A stretch of DNA of 64,000 nt from Harmothoe impar. Its lineage: Eukaryota; Annelida; Polychaeta; Phyllodocida; Polynoidae. Each line of letters starts with the position of its first letter. The first letter of the stretch is position 1. Below the pieces are notes generated by a model. That model did no database searches and had not been told where the DNA came from. It saw only the letters and a program-made list of their open reading frames with translations. Below are positions 30,188-41,282 of the stretch, piece by piece. The translations under genes and the position numbers were made by a program. The stretch covers positions 12,235,055 to 12,299,054 of the forward strand of contig OX381707.1 of NCBI GenBank assembly GCA_947462335.1, read 5' to 3'.

Positions 30188-31634
30188 TCAGCCTACATGC
30201 AAAAAGGCCAGCCAATTTATTTGTAATATGAGGAATGTATTTACAGTGACATATGTATACCATCTAAATGAGCTTCACTGAAAATGTGGACATTTTAGCT
30301 GACATTGTATCACGACAGGTCTGGTTGTTTTCTGTTATGTCGTTAGTCTGTTCCAGGGAGATGTCCGCGAATGGTGCTATTACTTAATAACAATAAAACT
30401 TTGATGTATCTGAGATGAGTTTAATTTGTATAGACCAAACTAATTGTTCGGGTCCATGCCATGATAGCAATACAATTATGAATTACGTAATCTGGTAATG
30501 TGATCTAAGTGCCTGTGTATTATGGATGATAACTATGTACGTTTATAAAAAAAGATACTATTTGAGATAAGAGGTTTGTAAGCATACATATTTGCACAAT
30601 GTTGGCAGAAAGTTGAGCATTTTGCTATAATATTAAATATATTGTGTCAAAAACTATGCCTGTCTTTGAAGTTTTATTTGTTTCATTTCATTTTGATACA
30701 GCCAGATATGAAAGTTTATGAAGATAATCCACAAGTTTGTCACTTATGGAAGCAACAAGTGTAATCAGAATATAGCAATACAAAGTAGAACAAAACAGCA
30801 ATACTCTTGCCTTGATGTATTCCAAAACAATTTGAAATTAAATTAATATAATTAAACAATAATATAGCTCCCACAGAGAGGATGAAGAGGAAGGCAAATT
30901 TAAATCCCAGCGAAATGGTACATTTTAGCAAATCCGCGAAAATTTATACCAGTGAAAATGTATACGTTTACAGTATCATCAATCAAACAGTCTTTGCCAA
31001 AACTTTTTCGGCATGCAGGACAATCGGTCCTGCAGCTAGCCAATTTTGCAGGACCGGATAGATTTCTGCAGGACCGGATACCAAAATCAAATTTTTGCAT
31101 AACATTTAGAATAGAATAGGATTTATAAAAGAAAATAATAACAAAAGCTTTCTCTAATTTGCCTAGAATATTTAAGTGCACTCTAGAATATGTAACATCA
31201 GTTCTAGTTGGAATATTTGAAAGATTCTTTCAGTTTTGGAAAGCCTGAATGTTCAGGACATCAGGTCCTGCAGCACCAGTCATTGTGCCGGACCAGAGCC
31301 ATTTTAGGGGGACATTGCCACTGTCCGGCAGGATTTGGCAAAGACTGATCAAAATGTCGTAATCATACTACCGGGTACGCTTATCATCTTTATTAGACAA
31401 CTTACCTATAGTTACCTATCATAGATAATTGTTTCAATAGCTGCGTAGGGGCCGGTGTTATTTATATATATGTTTATGGGTTCTGTTGGACGTCGTGTTG
31501 CAAGTCTTGTCCGAACCCTTCAGTACCAGGACAGGTGGGAAGCACCTGTCTCGGCCTTGGGGTATGCTAATAGTATGGATAGGGGTCGCTATAGGCTTCC
31601 GGTCCGCAGGTGTGCACACAGGCTGGCTGCCTAG
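30188..31634. other. Intergenic DNA with MITE fragments
   Basis: Besides the half-element at 30900-30974, 31010-31090 and 31255-31350 share diverged inverted phrases (TTGCCAAA, GGACATCAGGTCCTGCAG / CTGCAGGACCGGAT) suggesting another TIR element of about 360 bp whose ends are unclear. No gene seen. Confidence 0.45.
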
Positions 31635-32181
31635 GGCTCAGTCTCATGAGTTTGTAACATTTCAAACGTCTTTGACCGGAGCCGTCTTTGACCGGAGCCG
31701 TCTTTGACCGGAGCCGTCTTTGACCGGGTATGTGATTAAAATGAAGAAAAAAGTAGTGTATAGTAAAGAAATGGGTAAATATTTTGTATAATATGTTATA
31801 AAACATCATTTTGAGGCATTATCTAAAATTGATATATTTCATATATTTATGTTACTGGCTCAGTCTCATGAGTTTGTAACAGTTGAAACGTCTTTGACCG
31901 GCGCCGTCTTTGACCGGTGACGTCTTTGACCTGCTGAAGAAAAAAAGCCCAAAAGGGACCCTTAATATGTGCATTAAAATATATTTTTTTAATTGGGTAA
32001 AACAACCATAGACTGTTTATTACATGAAGAAGTTGAAGCTTAAATTTCTTTACTATATACTACTTTTTTCTTCATTTTAATCACATACCCGGTCAAAGAC
32101 GGCTCCGGTCAAAGACGGCTCCGGTCAAAGACGGCACCGGTCAAAGACGTTTGAAATGTTACAAACTCATGAGACTGAGCC
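31635..32181. mobile_element. Second inverted-minisatellite TIR element
   Basis: The ends GGCTCAGTCTCATGAGTTTG and the inverse ending at 32181 form arms of about 100 bp each. These contain three to four 16-bp units CGTCTTTGACCGGAGC, plus a matched inner stretch (TGATTAAAATGAAGAAAAAA). A third arm copy in the left orientation sits at 31857-31940, suggesting nesting or internal duplication. Ends and unit resemble the element at 6541-7070 (GGCT..GTCTCA.GA, TGACCGG). Confidence 0.8.
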
Positions 32182-32216
32182 TTATATAAGCCGACATCCG
32201 GAGAACCAAACTAGGG

Positions 32217-33557
32217 GAAGAAACAGTCAGTGTGGAGGCAGACAGGGGAGGAAACAGTCAGTGTGGGGGCAGACAGGGGAGGAAACAGTCAGTGTGGGAG
32301 GCAGACAGGGGAGGGAACAGTCAGTGTGGAGGCAGACAGGGGAGGAAACAGTCAGTGTGGGAGGCAGACGGGGAGGGAACAGTCAGTGTGGGAGGCAGAC
32401 GGGGGGGAGGGGAGAGTCAGTGTGGGAGGCAGACAGGCGGGGGAAACCGTCACTGTGGGAGGCAGACAGGGGAGGAAACAGTCAATGTGGGAGGCAGACG
32501 GGGGGAGGGGACAGTCAGTGAGGGAGGCAGACGGGGGATGAAACAGTCAATGTGGGAGGCAGACGGGGGGAGGGGACAGTCAGTGTGGGAGGCAGACAGG
32601 GGGGAGGAAACAGTCAGTGAGGGAGGCAGACGGGGGAGGAAACAGTCAATGTGGGAGGCAGACGGGGGGAGGGAACAGTCAGTGTGGGAGGCAGACGGGG
32701 GAGGAAACAGTCAGTGTGGGAGGCAGACGGGGGGAGGGGACAGTCAGTGTGGGAGGCAGACAGGGGGGAGGAAACAGTCAGTGAGGGAGGCAGACGGGGG
32801 AGGAAACAGTCAATGTGGGAGGCAGACGGGGGGAGGGAACAGTCAGTGTGGGAGGCAGACGGGGGATGAAACAGTCAATGTGGGAGGCAGACGGGGGAGG
32901 AAACAGTCAGTGTGGGAGGCAGACGGGGGGGAGGGGAGAGTCAGTGTGGGAGGCAGACAGGGGGGAGGAAACAGTCAGTGAGGGAGGCAGACGGGGGAGG
33001 AAACAGTCAATGTGGGAGGCAGACGGGGGGAGGGAACAGTCAGTGTGGGAGGCAGACGGGGGAGGAAACAGTCAGTGTGGGAGGCAGACAGGGGAGGAAA
33101 CAGTCAGTGTGGAGGCAGACAGGGGAGGAAACAGTCAGTGTGGAGGCAGACAGGGTAGGAAACAGATAGTGTGGGAGGCAGATGGGGGAGAAAACAGTCA
33201 GTTTGGGAGGCAGACGAGGAGGAAACAGATAGTGTGGGAGGCAGATGAGGGAGGAAATAGTCGGTTTGGGAGGCAGAAGGGGGAGGAAACAGATAGTGTG
33301 GGAGGCAGACGGGGGAGGAAACAGATAGTGTGGGAGGCAGACGGGGAAGAAATAGTCAGTGTGGGAGGCAAACAAGGGAGGAAACAGTCAGTGTGGGAGG
33401 CAGACAGAGGAGGAAACAGTCAGTGTGGGAGGCAGATGGGGGAGGAAACAGTCAGTTTGGGAAGCAGACGGGGGAGGAAAAAAAACAGTGTGGGAGGCAG
33501 ACAGGGAGGTAACAGTCAGTGTGGAGGCAGACGGGGAGGTAACAGTCAGTGTGGAGG
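32217..33557. repeat. 1.3-kb minisatellite, GGAGGCAGACGGGGGAGGAAACAGTCAGTGT-type unit
   Basis: About forty units of 29-35 bp around GTGGGAGGCAGACGGGGGAG and GAAACAGTCAGT, with higher-order patterns in the middle where pairs or triplets of variants recur. All three plus frames are open for long stretches, but only because the repeat lacks stops. The protein-like frames have no other coding support. G-runs give quadruplex potential on the plus strand. It abuts the TIR element at 31635-32181. Confidence 0.92.
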
Positions 33558-33935
33558 CTAGCCAGCCGTGCCTAACATGTCGGTTCAAATCAGTGAATCT
33601 TAGTGCTACTGTAACGTTAATCTTACCAAATAATACTAAGAGGGTCTACTAACTATATGTACTTTGATTAATGATTGAGAATCTTGAGAAGAGGGATTAC
33701 TGCAGGTTTTAGATCCTGTATGACCTGTGGCGCCCCCTGGTGGATGGAATGTACAGTCCACTGTTTCTACCTAAAACCAGTTTTAACTAACTACCCCCTG
33801 TACCCATTAGGCCTACTTTTTAAATTATATTTGCTCCAAATTTAAACTGCATATTGAGAAAGCACATAGAAAAGATATATATATATGAAGGTATTTCATC
33901 CACTTAAATGTGGTTTAATCAGTGGTTTAGTGAAT

Positions 33936-34345
33936 ACCGTAAAACCACTCGTATAAGCCATGGCATCAGCCCAAACTCTAGATGCGGCTTATATGCAAGT
34001 TAGGCTCATACACAAGTTTTTATGGTAGTTAGTGACAGAGACTGTGGGGGGGGGGGGGGGAGGATGAAGTTGGAAGGAGAGATGGAGGAAAAAAGAAAAT
34101 GGGACATGCCATAAGGCGGGAGAGGGCAGATATCAGAGAGGAAAATAAGAGATGCAATTCACACTAGTTGACTGGATACAGGGATCAGAATAGAACAAAG
34201 AGGGAGTGAAGGTGAGGGAATGGTATAGTACTGTAAAACCTCGCGTATAAGCTTATCTCGCATATATATATAAACTGCACGCCGACTCAGAGCCAATCCT
34301 ATAAGCCACACCAACTGACTAGCGTTATAGCCGCGAGGTGTTATG
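33936..34345. repeat. Dispersed repeat, ACCGTAAAACC..CGTATAAGCC family
   Basis: Two copies here (33936-34020 and 34229-34345) share GTAAAACC(A/T)C(T/G)CGTATAAGC and AGCCAATCCTATAAGCCACACC. Related fragments occur at 50747-50790, 51527-51592 and 61787-61860. No ORF. A G-run lies between them at 34046-34060. Confidence 0.6.
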
Positions 34346-34683
34346 GTAGAGAACATGAAGATACAAATGGAAAAAAGAAAAAGTCATAAGAGGAACTTTT
34401 GTGTATGGTAGGAGATGTGTATGGTTAGAGAGGTGTGGTGCTCTAGAAAAGCAGTCAGTTGTAGAGATAGGGACAGGCCACCAGTATAGGTGGGCACCCC
34501 TGTACAGTATAGTCAGTGTGTGCATCCACACATCCACATAGACCTGTGTATTGTAGCAAGACTACAAGCATCACTATAGATAACCCCACCACACACTGAC
34601 ACACCCCACCATGCTGTAGACCCAGGAGACTACAGACCTGGACACCTTATAGTGTGTAATCAGTCTGTGCTTCTGTTTGTTAG

Positions 34684-34861
34684 GTCTCGTCTGGACCACC
34701 TCTAGGGACCCTACTCACCATCCAGCCCCTGCTGACCACACCTAGACCCCCTCATGCAGACACCAGCCCTACACCTACACCAGCAGTACACATCAGACTC
34801 ACTTTGACAAGCCACTACACTGGGTTGGAGCACCGACAGTCATTTCTATCAACAGATCCAG
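34684..34861 (+). other. Putative splice-flanked exon
   Basis: The acceptor CTGTTTGTTAG and donor CCAG|GTAGGT bracket 178 bp that are open in one frame (starting VSSGPPLGTLL, Pro/Thr-rich). It is GC-richer than its surroundings. No neighbouring exon can be joined with confidence. Confidence 0.3.
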
Positions 34862-35446
34862 GTAGGTCAGTACTAAAACTGGTTTCTAGATTTGTCTCTG
34901 GGGCAACTATAATACTATGAACTTATGTGTTGTTGAGAGCGATCTGGCTTGGTCACCTGGAACTTGACAGTTCAAAACCAGGAGCCGACCCAAGAATTTC
35001 TAAAGGAGGGGGTCAACGAAACACCTAAGTACGAAAAAGTCTCGCGAGTCGTAGTTGGGGGGGGGGGGATCAAATAACTATGTGGGTACGTTTCAATAGA
35101 TTTTTGAAACAAAGTACACTTCATTGACCCCCCCCCCCGCTCACCATTTGTAAAATAAGTCAAAAAGGGTAGCCTTTCTCGGACAAAAGTTCCAGCCACC
35201 CATCTACTTCAAAACATAATTGGTAGAAAAGGGCGATGACCACAGAAATGGTATAAAGACGTAGCTTGTATGGGCTATTTGGTCAACTGAGGTCCATGTT
35301 GATTTCTGATCATAATGCACAGTGGTGGGTAATAACCGTATGGCTAACATGATGTAAAAATGCAGTGGGATAATAGTCACACGTCCTACATACAAAAAGA
35401 TATAATACAGTGACATGCTATGCTGCCCTGAAAGGGTTAAAACAGG

Positions 35447-37746
35447 TAGGGTAGATTCACCCAAAGACGGACACACACCTTATGTCGGACACTTTCAACA
35501 CTATAAAACGTAATATATCATCAATTATATGCCATATATGTGGGTATTGCAGTGAATTTAAAGTATTCCTCTTACCAACAAATGAAAGGGCATACCTGCA
35601 AACACGTTTTGTATATGTCTTATCATGCCCTAAACTTGGTCTGTTTCATAGTATCGAGTTGATCCAGAGGATGCATAACTGCAGTGTACCTCATGTCGGA
35701 CAGGGTGACTACATGCCATGTCCTGCTGTCCTATATGGTCAATTCCCACGAAAATGGATCACAAAGTCGGGGCAGGGCTAAATTCCAGGATTGCAGATAT
35801 TGCGTAGCCTTATTGATAGACTATAGATAATATACAAGGGAGTACTGACATAAAATTGGGAACATTAATTCTGATAAATGCCAAACTTATGCCCATCCAA
35901 AGTTGGACCTACGCACGGTGATGGGACCTACGCACGGTGATGAGACCTACATACCCATTAAAATAAAGTTATGACTAAAATATAGAATATTTTTCAGATT
36001 ACCTTACAGATCGATGATCAAACTTTATTTTTCTAAAGGATTTGCAAACACAAATATGTTCTTTGCCTTGGAAAAACATTTTACTAATGGACCTAGGCAT
36101 GGTGACGGACCTACGCACGGTGATGGGACCTATGCACGGTGATGGGACTTATGCACACCTGTTGTATGTTAATGACAGGTTTCTAACTGATGTAAATTAT
36201 CCTACGTATTGGTCCTGACTTTGGCAAAGTATGTCTTGAAAAATATCTAAAATATTGGGAATATTTTACAGTTCTTTCAATGATGTTTTATGATGGACCT
36301 ACGCACGGTGATGGACCCACGCACGGTCACTTTTAATGCTTTTCTGACCATTAAACAGAGAGAATGTACATGAAAGCCTAGCTAAAATGCTATTAATACT
36401 CTTTGGTAATAGGATATATAAATATATTTTCTTAATTCTCTGGGGTATTTCTAATATTACCCTTCTTATGTACCTTCGCACGGTAACGGTAGAACCTACC
36501 CCACATGACTTTTCACCAGATAGAAAGTTACCATATGGGGTTGAGAGGTTAGTTTATTTTTTTATATTTACATCACATTGGGCACTATCTATTATACACA
36601 CTATTATATTCATAAGGACCATTCCTCTTTGTCTGGGGCTTAGCTATTGATGTACCTACGCACGGTGATGCTAAAGCTATCCCACTGCATATTATCTAAT
36701 ATTTCAATAAAATGATTTGAAAGACCATCCATCGAACCCCCCAAGGCATACTCGATGGCCTATTCAATCTATTTGTGTAAATAAATTTCCCCTTATATGA
36801 TCATTTCTTCTAAAGTATTTTTTAGGAAAATTATTATTTTATTTTTCCTGTTTGAAAAGTGCATTAAAAGATACATATTTGCCACTAGAAATGGTAATAT
36901 TTAAGGTAGAGAGGTAAAGATGGTACCCATGGAGAGGCCTATCCAATACCCATGTGAATAGAACAGAACAGACAGACTCTGTGTTGTCTGTACAATGTTA
37001 TAACATACCGGGCTAATTCAGCCTTGTGATCCATTTTCGTGGGAATTGACCATATACATAGAGGCAATATATAAAGGACTTATATAATAATGCATATGTA
37101 TTTCAAAATAAGTTATAGCAAAAAGGAGCACAATAATTACCGAAAAACATATTTAGAGACCTTTTAAAGTTGAGATATAGTGACACCTTGAGTCGGACAG
37201 CACTGTACACTGGTACTTTGCAAACATAGAGCAAGCAAATCTAACTATTCCAGTAAATATTATGAAGTCCATATAACTCAAAGTACGTTCTCAAATTACA
37301 TTGGCTACAATATGTCAAGCCTTCTTAATATGAGGGGGATTTGTATACATTTTCTACATGGGGCATGTTCAATGAGGTTTAAAACATATTTAAGATGTAA
37401 ATAAGCTTAATATCTTTAATGATATCCACACCTGGATACATTATGTTATGTGTGCCATACTAGTAAGACACATCAGGCACTGTTACTAGAAAAAAACAAA
37501 AGAAACCCAAAGTGTCCGACTTGAGGTGAAATTGAGACATTTAATTCTCCAACTTTAGAGAGGAATATTTCCTGAGAAAACACACATAATGTACAAATTA
37601 TTGGCTGAATATCATATTTCAATACCCCTCTCTCTATATCTATCCTGATAACAGCTCTGTTTAGAATATCTAGAGAGCCATAGGTCAGACAAAAGAGGTC
37701 ACATCTGCACTGCCAACGAGCGTCCGAAAGTGGTGAATCTACCCTA
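35447..37746. mobile_element. 2.3-kb TIR element with layered inverted repeats
   Basis: The ends TAGGGTAGATTCACC and inverse pair (35447, 37746). Further inward are GTCCGAC/GTCGGAC motifs, and a well-matched pair, ATGGTCAATTCCCACGAAAA (35735-35770) against its inverse (37020-37056). The interior carries about nine copies of GGACCTACGCACGGTGATG between 35904 and 36668, all in one orientation. The only ORFs are short, so it is non-autonomous. Confidence 0.75.
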
Positions 37747-38066
37747 TTACACCTGAGTCATGTTCTTATTGCAGTAAAACCACAACCATGGGAAGCACAG
37801 CATATAACTACAGTGTCTCTGCTGTAGCAAAGAGATGGGATTGTGTAGGGGGTACTTATGTTAGTAAAACCACAACCATAGAAACTCCACTTTATAACCA
37901 ACCCTGCAGTATATTTACACACCTCAGGCAAAAATTGTAAAAGGGAACCGAGAGAGTAGCAGGGATATTGGGGACCTTTAGTAAACATGACTTGGCTCAT
38001 TAAACACAGACATAGCCTCTGCTTCCAGCACTGCTATGATTGCCTTTAATGGGGGTCAGGTCCCCA

Positions 38067-38253
38067 TTAGTGAGTAGTCATTATTTATCAATGGGGGGTG
38101 GGGGGGGGGGCAAAAAAAGACCCCTCCAGAGGGGGGGGACAGGGCAGGAACATTTTAACTCCTGCGTCTCGAGTAGGGGGCTGAAAAAATGTTAAAATGT
38201 TTGCGCACTGAAGCAAAGCTCCCCCCTGTTGTTAAATAATGACCACTCCCTTA
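38067..38253. mobile_element. G-rich MITE (copy 1)
   Basis: Ends TTAGTGAGTAGTCATTATTT and the inverse of AAATAATGACCACTCCCTTA, enclosing G-runs and CAAAAAAAGACCCCTCC. A half copy is at 38707-38820 and a longer relative at 60437-60769. Confidence 0.7.
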
Positions 38254-38428
38254 TGAGATATAACATAGAGAGCAGTATGATCGACAAAGATTAGAATGCT
38301 TGCTTATTGTGAAGCCATGAATTATCAGGGATGGACCCAGGAATTTGGTCCACCAAACACCATAGTACCAAAAAGCGACTCATGGCGGATGAAAATATCA
38401 TTGGAAAAATCTGAACATTTTTCCAAAA

Positions 38429-38479
38429 GGGGAGGGGGGGGGGGGGGTTCGGAGCCCCAAGACCCCCCCCCCCCCCCTG
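38429..38479. repeat. Paired G-run and C-run
   Basis: GGGGAGGGG plus a long G-run is followed, after GTTCGGAGCCCCAAGA, by a run of about 16 C. Both strands have quadruplex or i-motif potential and the runs can pair as a hairpin. Confidence 0.7.
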
Positions 38480-39016
38480 GATTATAACTAATATAGCCTA
38501 ATACAATCATAACTCATCTTTCATGTCCATTCTTATCACTGAGACCCATTATTTAGTACAGACATCTCTGTTGACTGTCATATTATAAAAAAAAACACAT
38601 GTAATGGGACTCTTACTTGAAAAAAGATATATAACCATGGAAAGACCACTGCATAACCACGTTCAGCAGCAGTGAATGCCCAAGGCTGCAGTGAGGTCAC
38701 GTGGCTAAGGGAGTGTTCATTTATTAGTTACAGTGGGGGGTGGGGGGGTGGGGGGCGTAAAAAAATCCGACCCCTCCTGAGGGGGGCGTAACAAATTCTG
38801 ACCCCTCTTCAGGGGGCTCTGACTATGTCTATACTGTGTAGTCTGATGCATTATATACTTCGTAGTCGTAGTACTGGTTATAGTTATGTTATCAATTTAA
38901 CAATGAGGAAAAGGAAAGAAATGTGGGTTCGGGGGAAGAGCCCCCGATATTTATAGTAATATTACTAAATATATAGCACAATATATAGACAGAGCTGCAC
39001 GCTAAAGTGACCGAGT

Positions 39017-39112
39017 CACTGGTTACTGCACGAGCAGTGCTTGGGCAGTATTGCACGCTGGCCGTAGGCCTAGTGCAATACTGCCCAAGCACTGCAAGTG
39101 CAGTAACCAGTG
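39017..39112. other. Long hairpin (40-bp arms)
   Basis: CACTGGTTACTGCAC... pairs with ...GTGCAGTAACCAGTG with two mismatches and a 16-bp loop. GTGCAATACTGCCCAAGCAC is in both arms. It lies within a CpG-richer patch (39140-39350) that includes CACGTG and TACTTCCG motifs. Probably a foldback element. Confidence 0.75.
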
Positions 39113-39697
39113 AAGAGGGCACTTTTAAAGTGACGCTCTGTGTTTATTTCAGGGTTTATCAATCTAAAACAGATAGATAGTTTATATTTGGTTACTTCCA
39201 CGATGTTTTTTTACTTCCGCGGAGTTTGTTTACTTCCGTCAGCCGCCATTTTGAATTCCGCACAGGTCACGTGACCCTCGGGAGCGTGAAATACGGCTAG
39301 AGTGTGAAATACGCCCGAGGGTTATTGCACGTTCCCCTCACGTACGGCCCTCCCATTGCTTTAACCTTGACAGTCCGTATTCACCATGAAATAAAAGGGT
39401 CAGAATGCAGCATCGAGGGGGTAGAGTAGTATCAGGACTACGTGGTATATGCCTAATACTATGTAGTATATTCTTATGATAACTATGCAGTATGTGCTTT
39501 TTGTCAAGGTACACTTTTCAGTTAGTCCCAGCCTGCATTTACATGACATACCAAGGGCCACAAGTCTGAAGAAAACCTGTTTTGTAACCTCCTTGTACAC
39601 TGTTGTAGACAAAGTGAGAAATCATGAATGGAACCCATGCTTACTCTGTAAAATGAAAAATGTCTTTAAAATAAATGTATTCCCTTTTCCCCTGCAG

Positions 39698-39769
39698 GAC
39701 TGGATTGATGGGCATCACGGGCAGTTTCCAGTGACTGACTGCTGCAGTTGGCCACTGTGCAAGTTACAA
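39698..39769 (+). other. Putative splice-flanked exon
   Basis: Acceptor TTCCCTTTTCCCCTGCAG and donor CAA|GTAAGT bracket exactly 24 codons (starts DWIDGHHGQFPV). Both splice signals are strong, but no partner exons were identified. Confidence 0.35.
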
Positions 39770-40012
39770 GTAAGTGTCAAATGATACGCATTGAAATACC
39801 TAATACACATTGAAATACCTAATACACATTGAAATACCTAGTAGCATTAGCCCTACTGACGGTCATTCTCACTTATTTGGTGCAGTAATTTGATAACTGG
39901 TTAGGTCTTACCTGGTTGAAGTAGTATCCCCAGAAAATGTAACTCCTATACGGTACATGTACTTTTAAAATTGCATATGAGAGAGAGTTAAGCTACCATT
40001 GATACATAGCTA

Positions 40013-40125
40013 GTATTGCATGATAAGGTCACGTATGGGCCGCACCAGCCCGAGGTGCATCTGCCTTTATAAGGCAGATGCACCGAGGGCTGGTGCGCCC
40101 CATGCGTGACCTTATCATGCAATAC
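40013..40125. other. Near-perfect 113-bp palindrome
   Basis: GTATTGCATGATAAGGTCACG ... pairs outward-in with ... CGTGACCTTATCATGCAATAC. The centre is CTGCCTTTATAAGGCAG and the loop is almost absent. GCACCAGCCC and GGTGCATCTGCC lie in both arms. There is no coding frame. It is likely a foldback transposon or structured transcript. Confidence 0.85.
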
Positions 40126-40317
40126 AAGCTTTATTACACGACCAGAAGACAAATTCTCAGCCCCCCTACCTTTTGGTTGTTGTTTACATCGCCAATTTAG
40201 TTGTTTATATCGTTAATTTGCATCGTTCACATCGTCGTCTGCTTTGTTTACATCGCCGCCATTGCCCTGTCGCGTGACCAAAATGCTGCCTCCTGATTGG
40301 TCTAGAGCAGTGAAAAG

Positions 40318-40378
40318 CGTACCACACGGCCAGGTGGTACGCAAAAACGTACCACACCCACGGGTGGTACGTTTTTTA
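40318..40378. other. Two adjacent hairpins on GTACCAC/GTGGTAC
   Basis: GCGTACCACACGGCC-AGGTGGTACGC is followed directly by AAACGTACCAC...GTGGTACGTTT. The same stem sequence occurs four times within 60 bp, so alternative pairings are possible. Confidence 0.7.
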
Positions 40379-40599
40379 ATGCCTAAACAAATACAGGATC
40401 GTACCAATAACGTTAGGTCGTGTAATAATTAGGGATTATCTCATTAATAATAAGTTACCGGTAGCTAGGCTATATTAATATAATGAATATAATATTAATA
40501 TAAGAGAAGACACGAGACATTGGTGTGGTGGAAATATACAGTACCTAGAATATCAGCCTATATCTTTATTAACACTGAAGTACTATCTGTTTGATGCAT

Positions 40600-41213
40600 T
40601 CCTCCAGCGGGTGGAACGAAAACATAGTAAGTTTGACATTCACAGATTTCTCCCCGTTGATGAAAGAAAGAAGTCTAGGCCTATTGACAGCAATGAGAAA
40701 CTGTTTTATCTGTTGACGCAACTTCAAGACTCCATTATCGATAGTGGGGAATGCTCCAGGGGCATTAGGGCCCATATCAAGTATCTCCAGGGCATGGCTG
40801 CAACAGGTGCTTATACAACAGATGCTTTGGTCAGATATGACCGTGATATGCGGCAGCGGGCTATAGATTCCGGGTTGGTGGCGGCCATAACTGGGGCTGA
40901 CACTGACCTGACCAATTGCCATCTGGGTGTGACCGGTACCATAGCCTACATGAAGTATCAAGACTTTGCTCGTCCGTCAAACCCTCAGATCGGGTCGCCG
41001 GGGGCGACCCAAGCCAGCAGGCGACCTCAGGCCAACAGAAATCGCCCCTTCTCCGGCTGGCGTAAGACGGCCGCTGACAAGGGGTTATGCTTCAAATTTC
41101 AACAGAATATCCCATGCGACGGCTGTGGGTTTAAGCATGAGTGCGGCTGTGGAGCGTCAAACCACGGGCTGGCGGCCTGCCCGGCGGCAAGGGCCGGGAC
41201 TCCCGACAAGTGA
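40600..41213 (+). CDS. Gag-like protein of Ngaro copy A, N-terminally truncated
   Basis: The frame is open from the element's truncated end and ends with TGA at 41211-41213. No ATG precedes the conserved part; the frame is read from about 40611. The protein ends in a Cys/His-rich zinc-knuckle-like region (CFKFQQNIPC, CGFKHECGCG, HGLAAC) comparable to the CCHC-like end of Gag in copy B. It would bind element RNA in a particle. Truncation makes it non-functional. Confidence 0.75.
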
Positions 41214-41282
41214 CTTCAACACGGCCCGGTCTCTGACACGAGTGACACGAGTGACACCTCTATCGCTGAAGCCGGCGTCCCT

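Noticed and set aside
32156..33652. Several long Gly/Arg/Gln-rich plus-strand ORFs
   Set aside because: All three frames are open because the minisatellite unit has no stops; there is no start context, promoter or non-repeat coding sequence.
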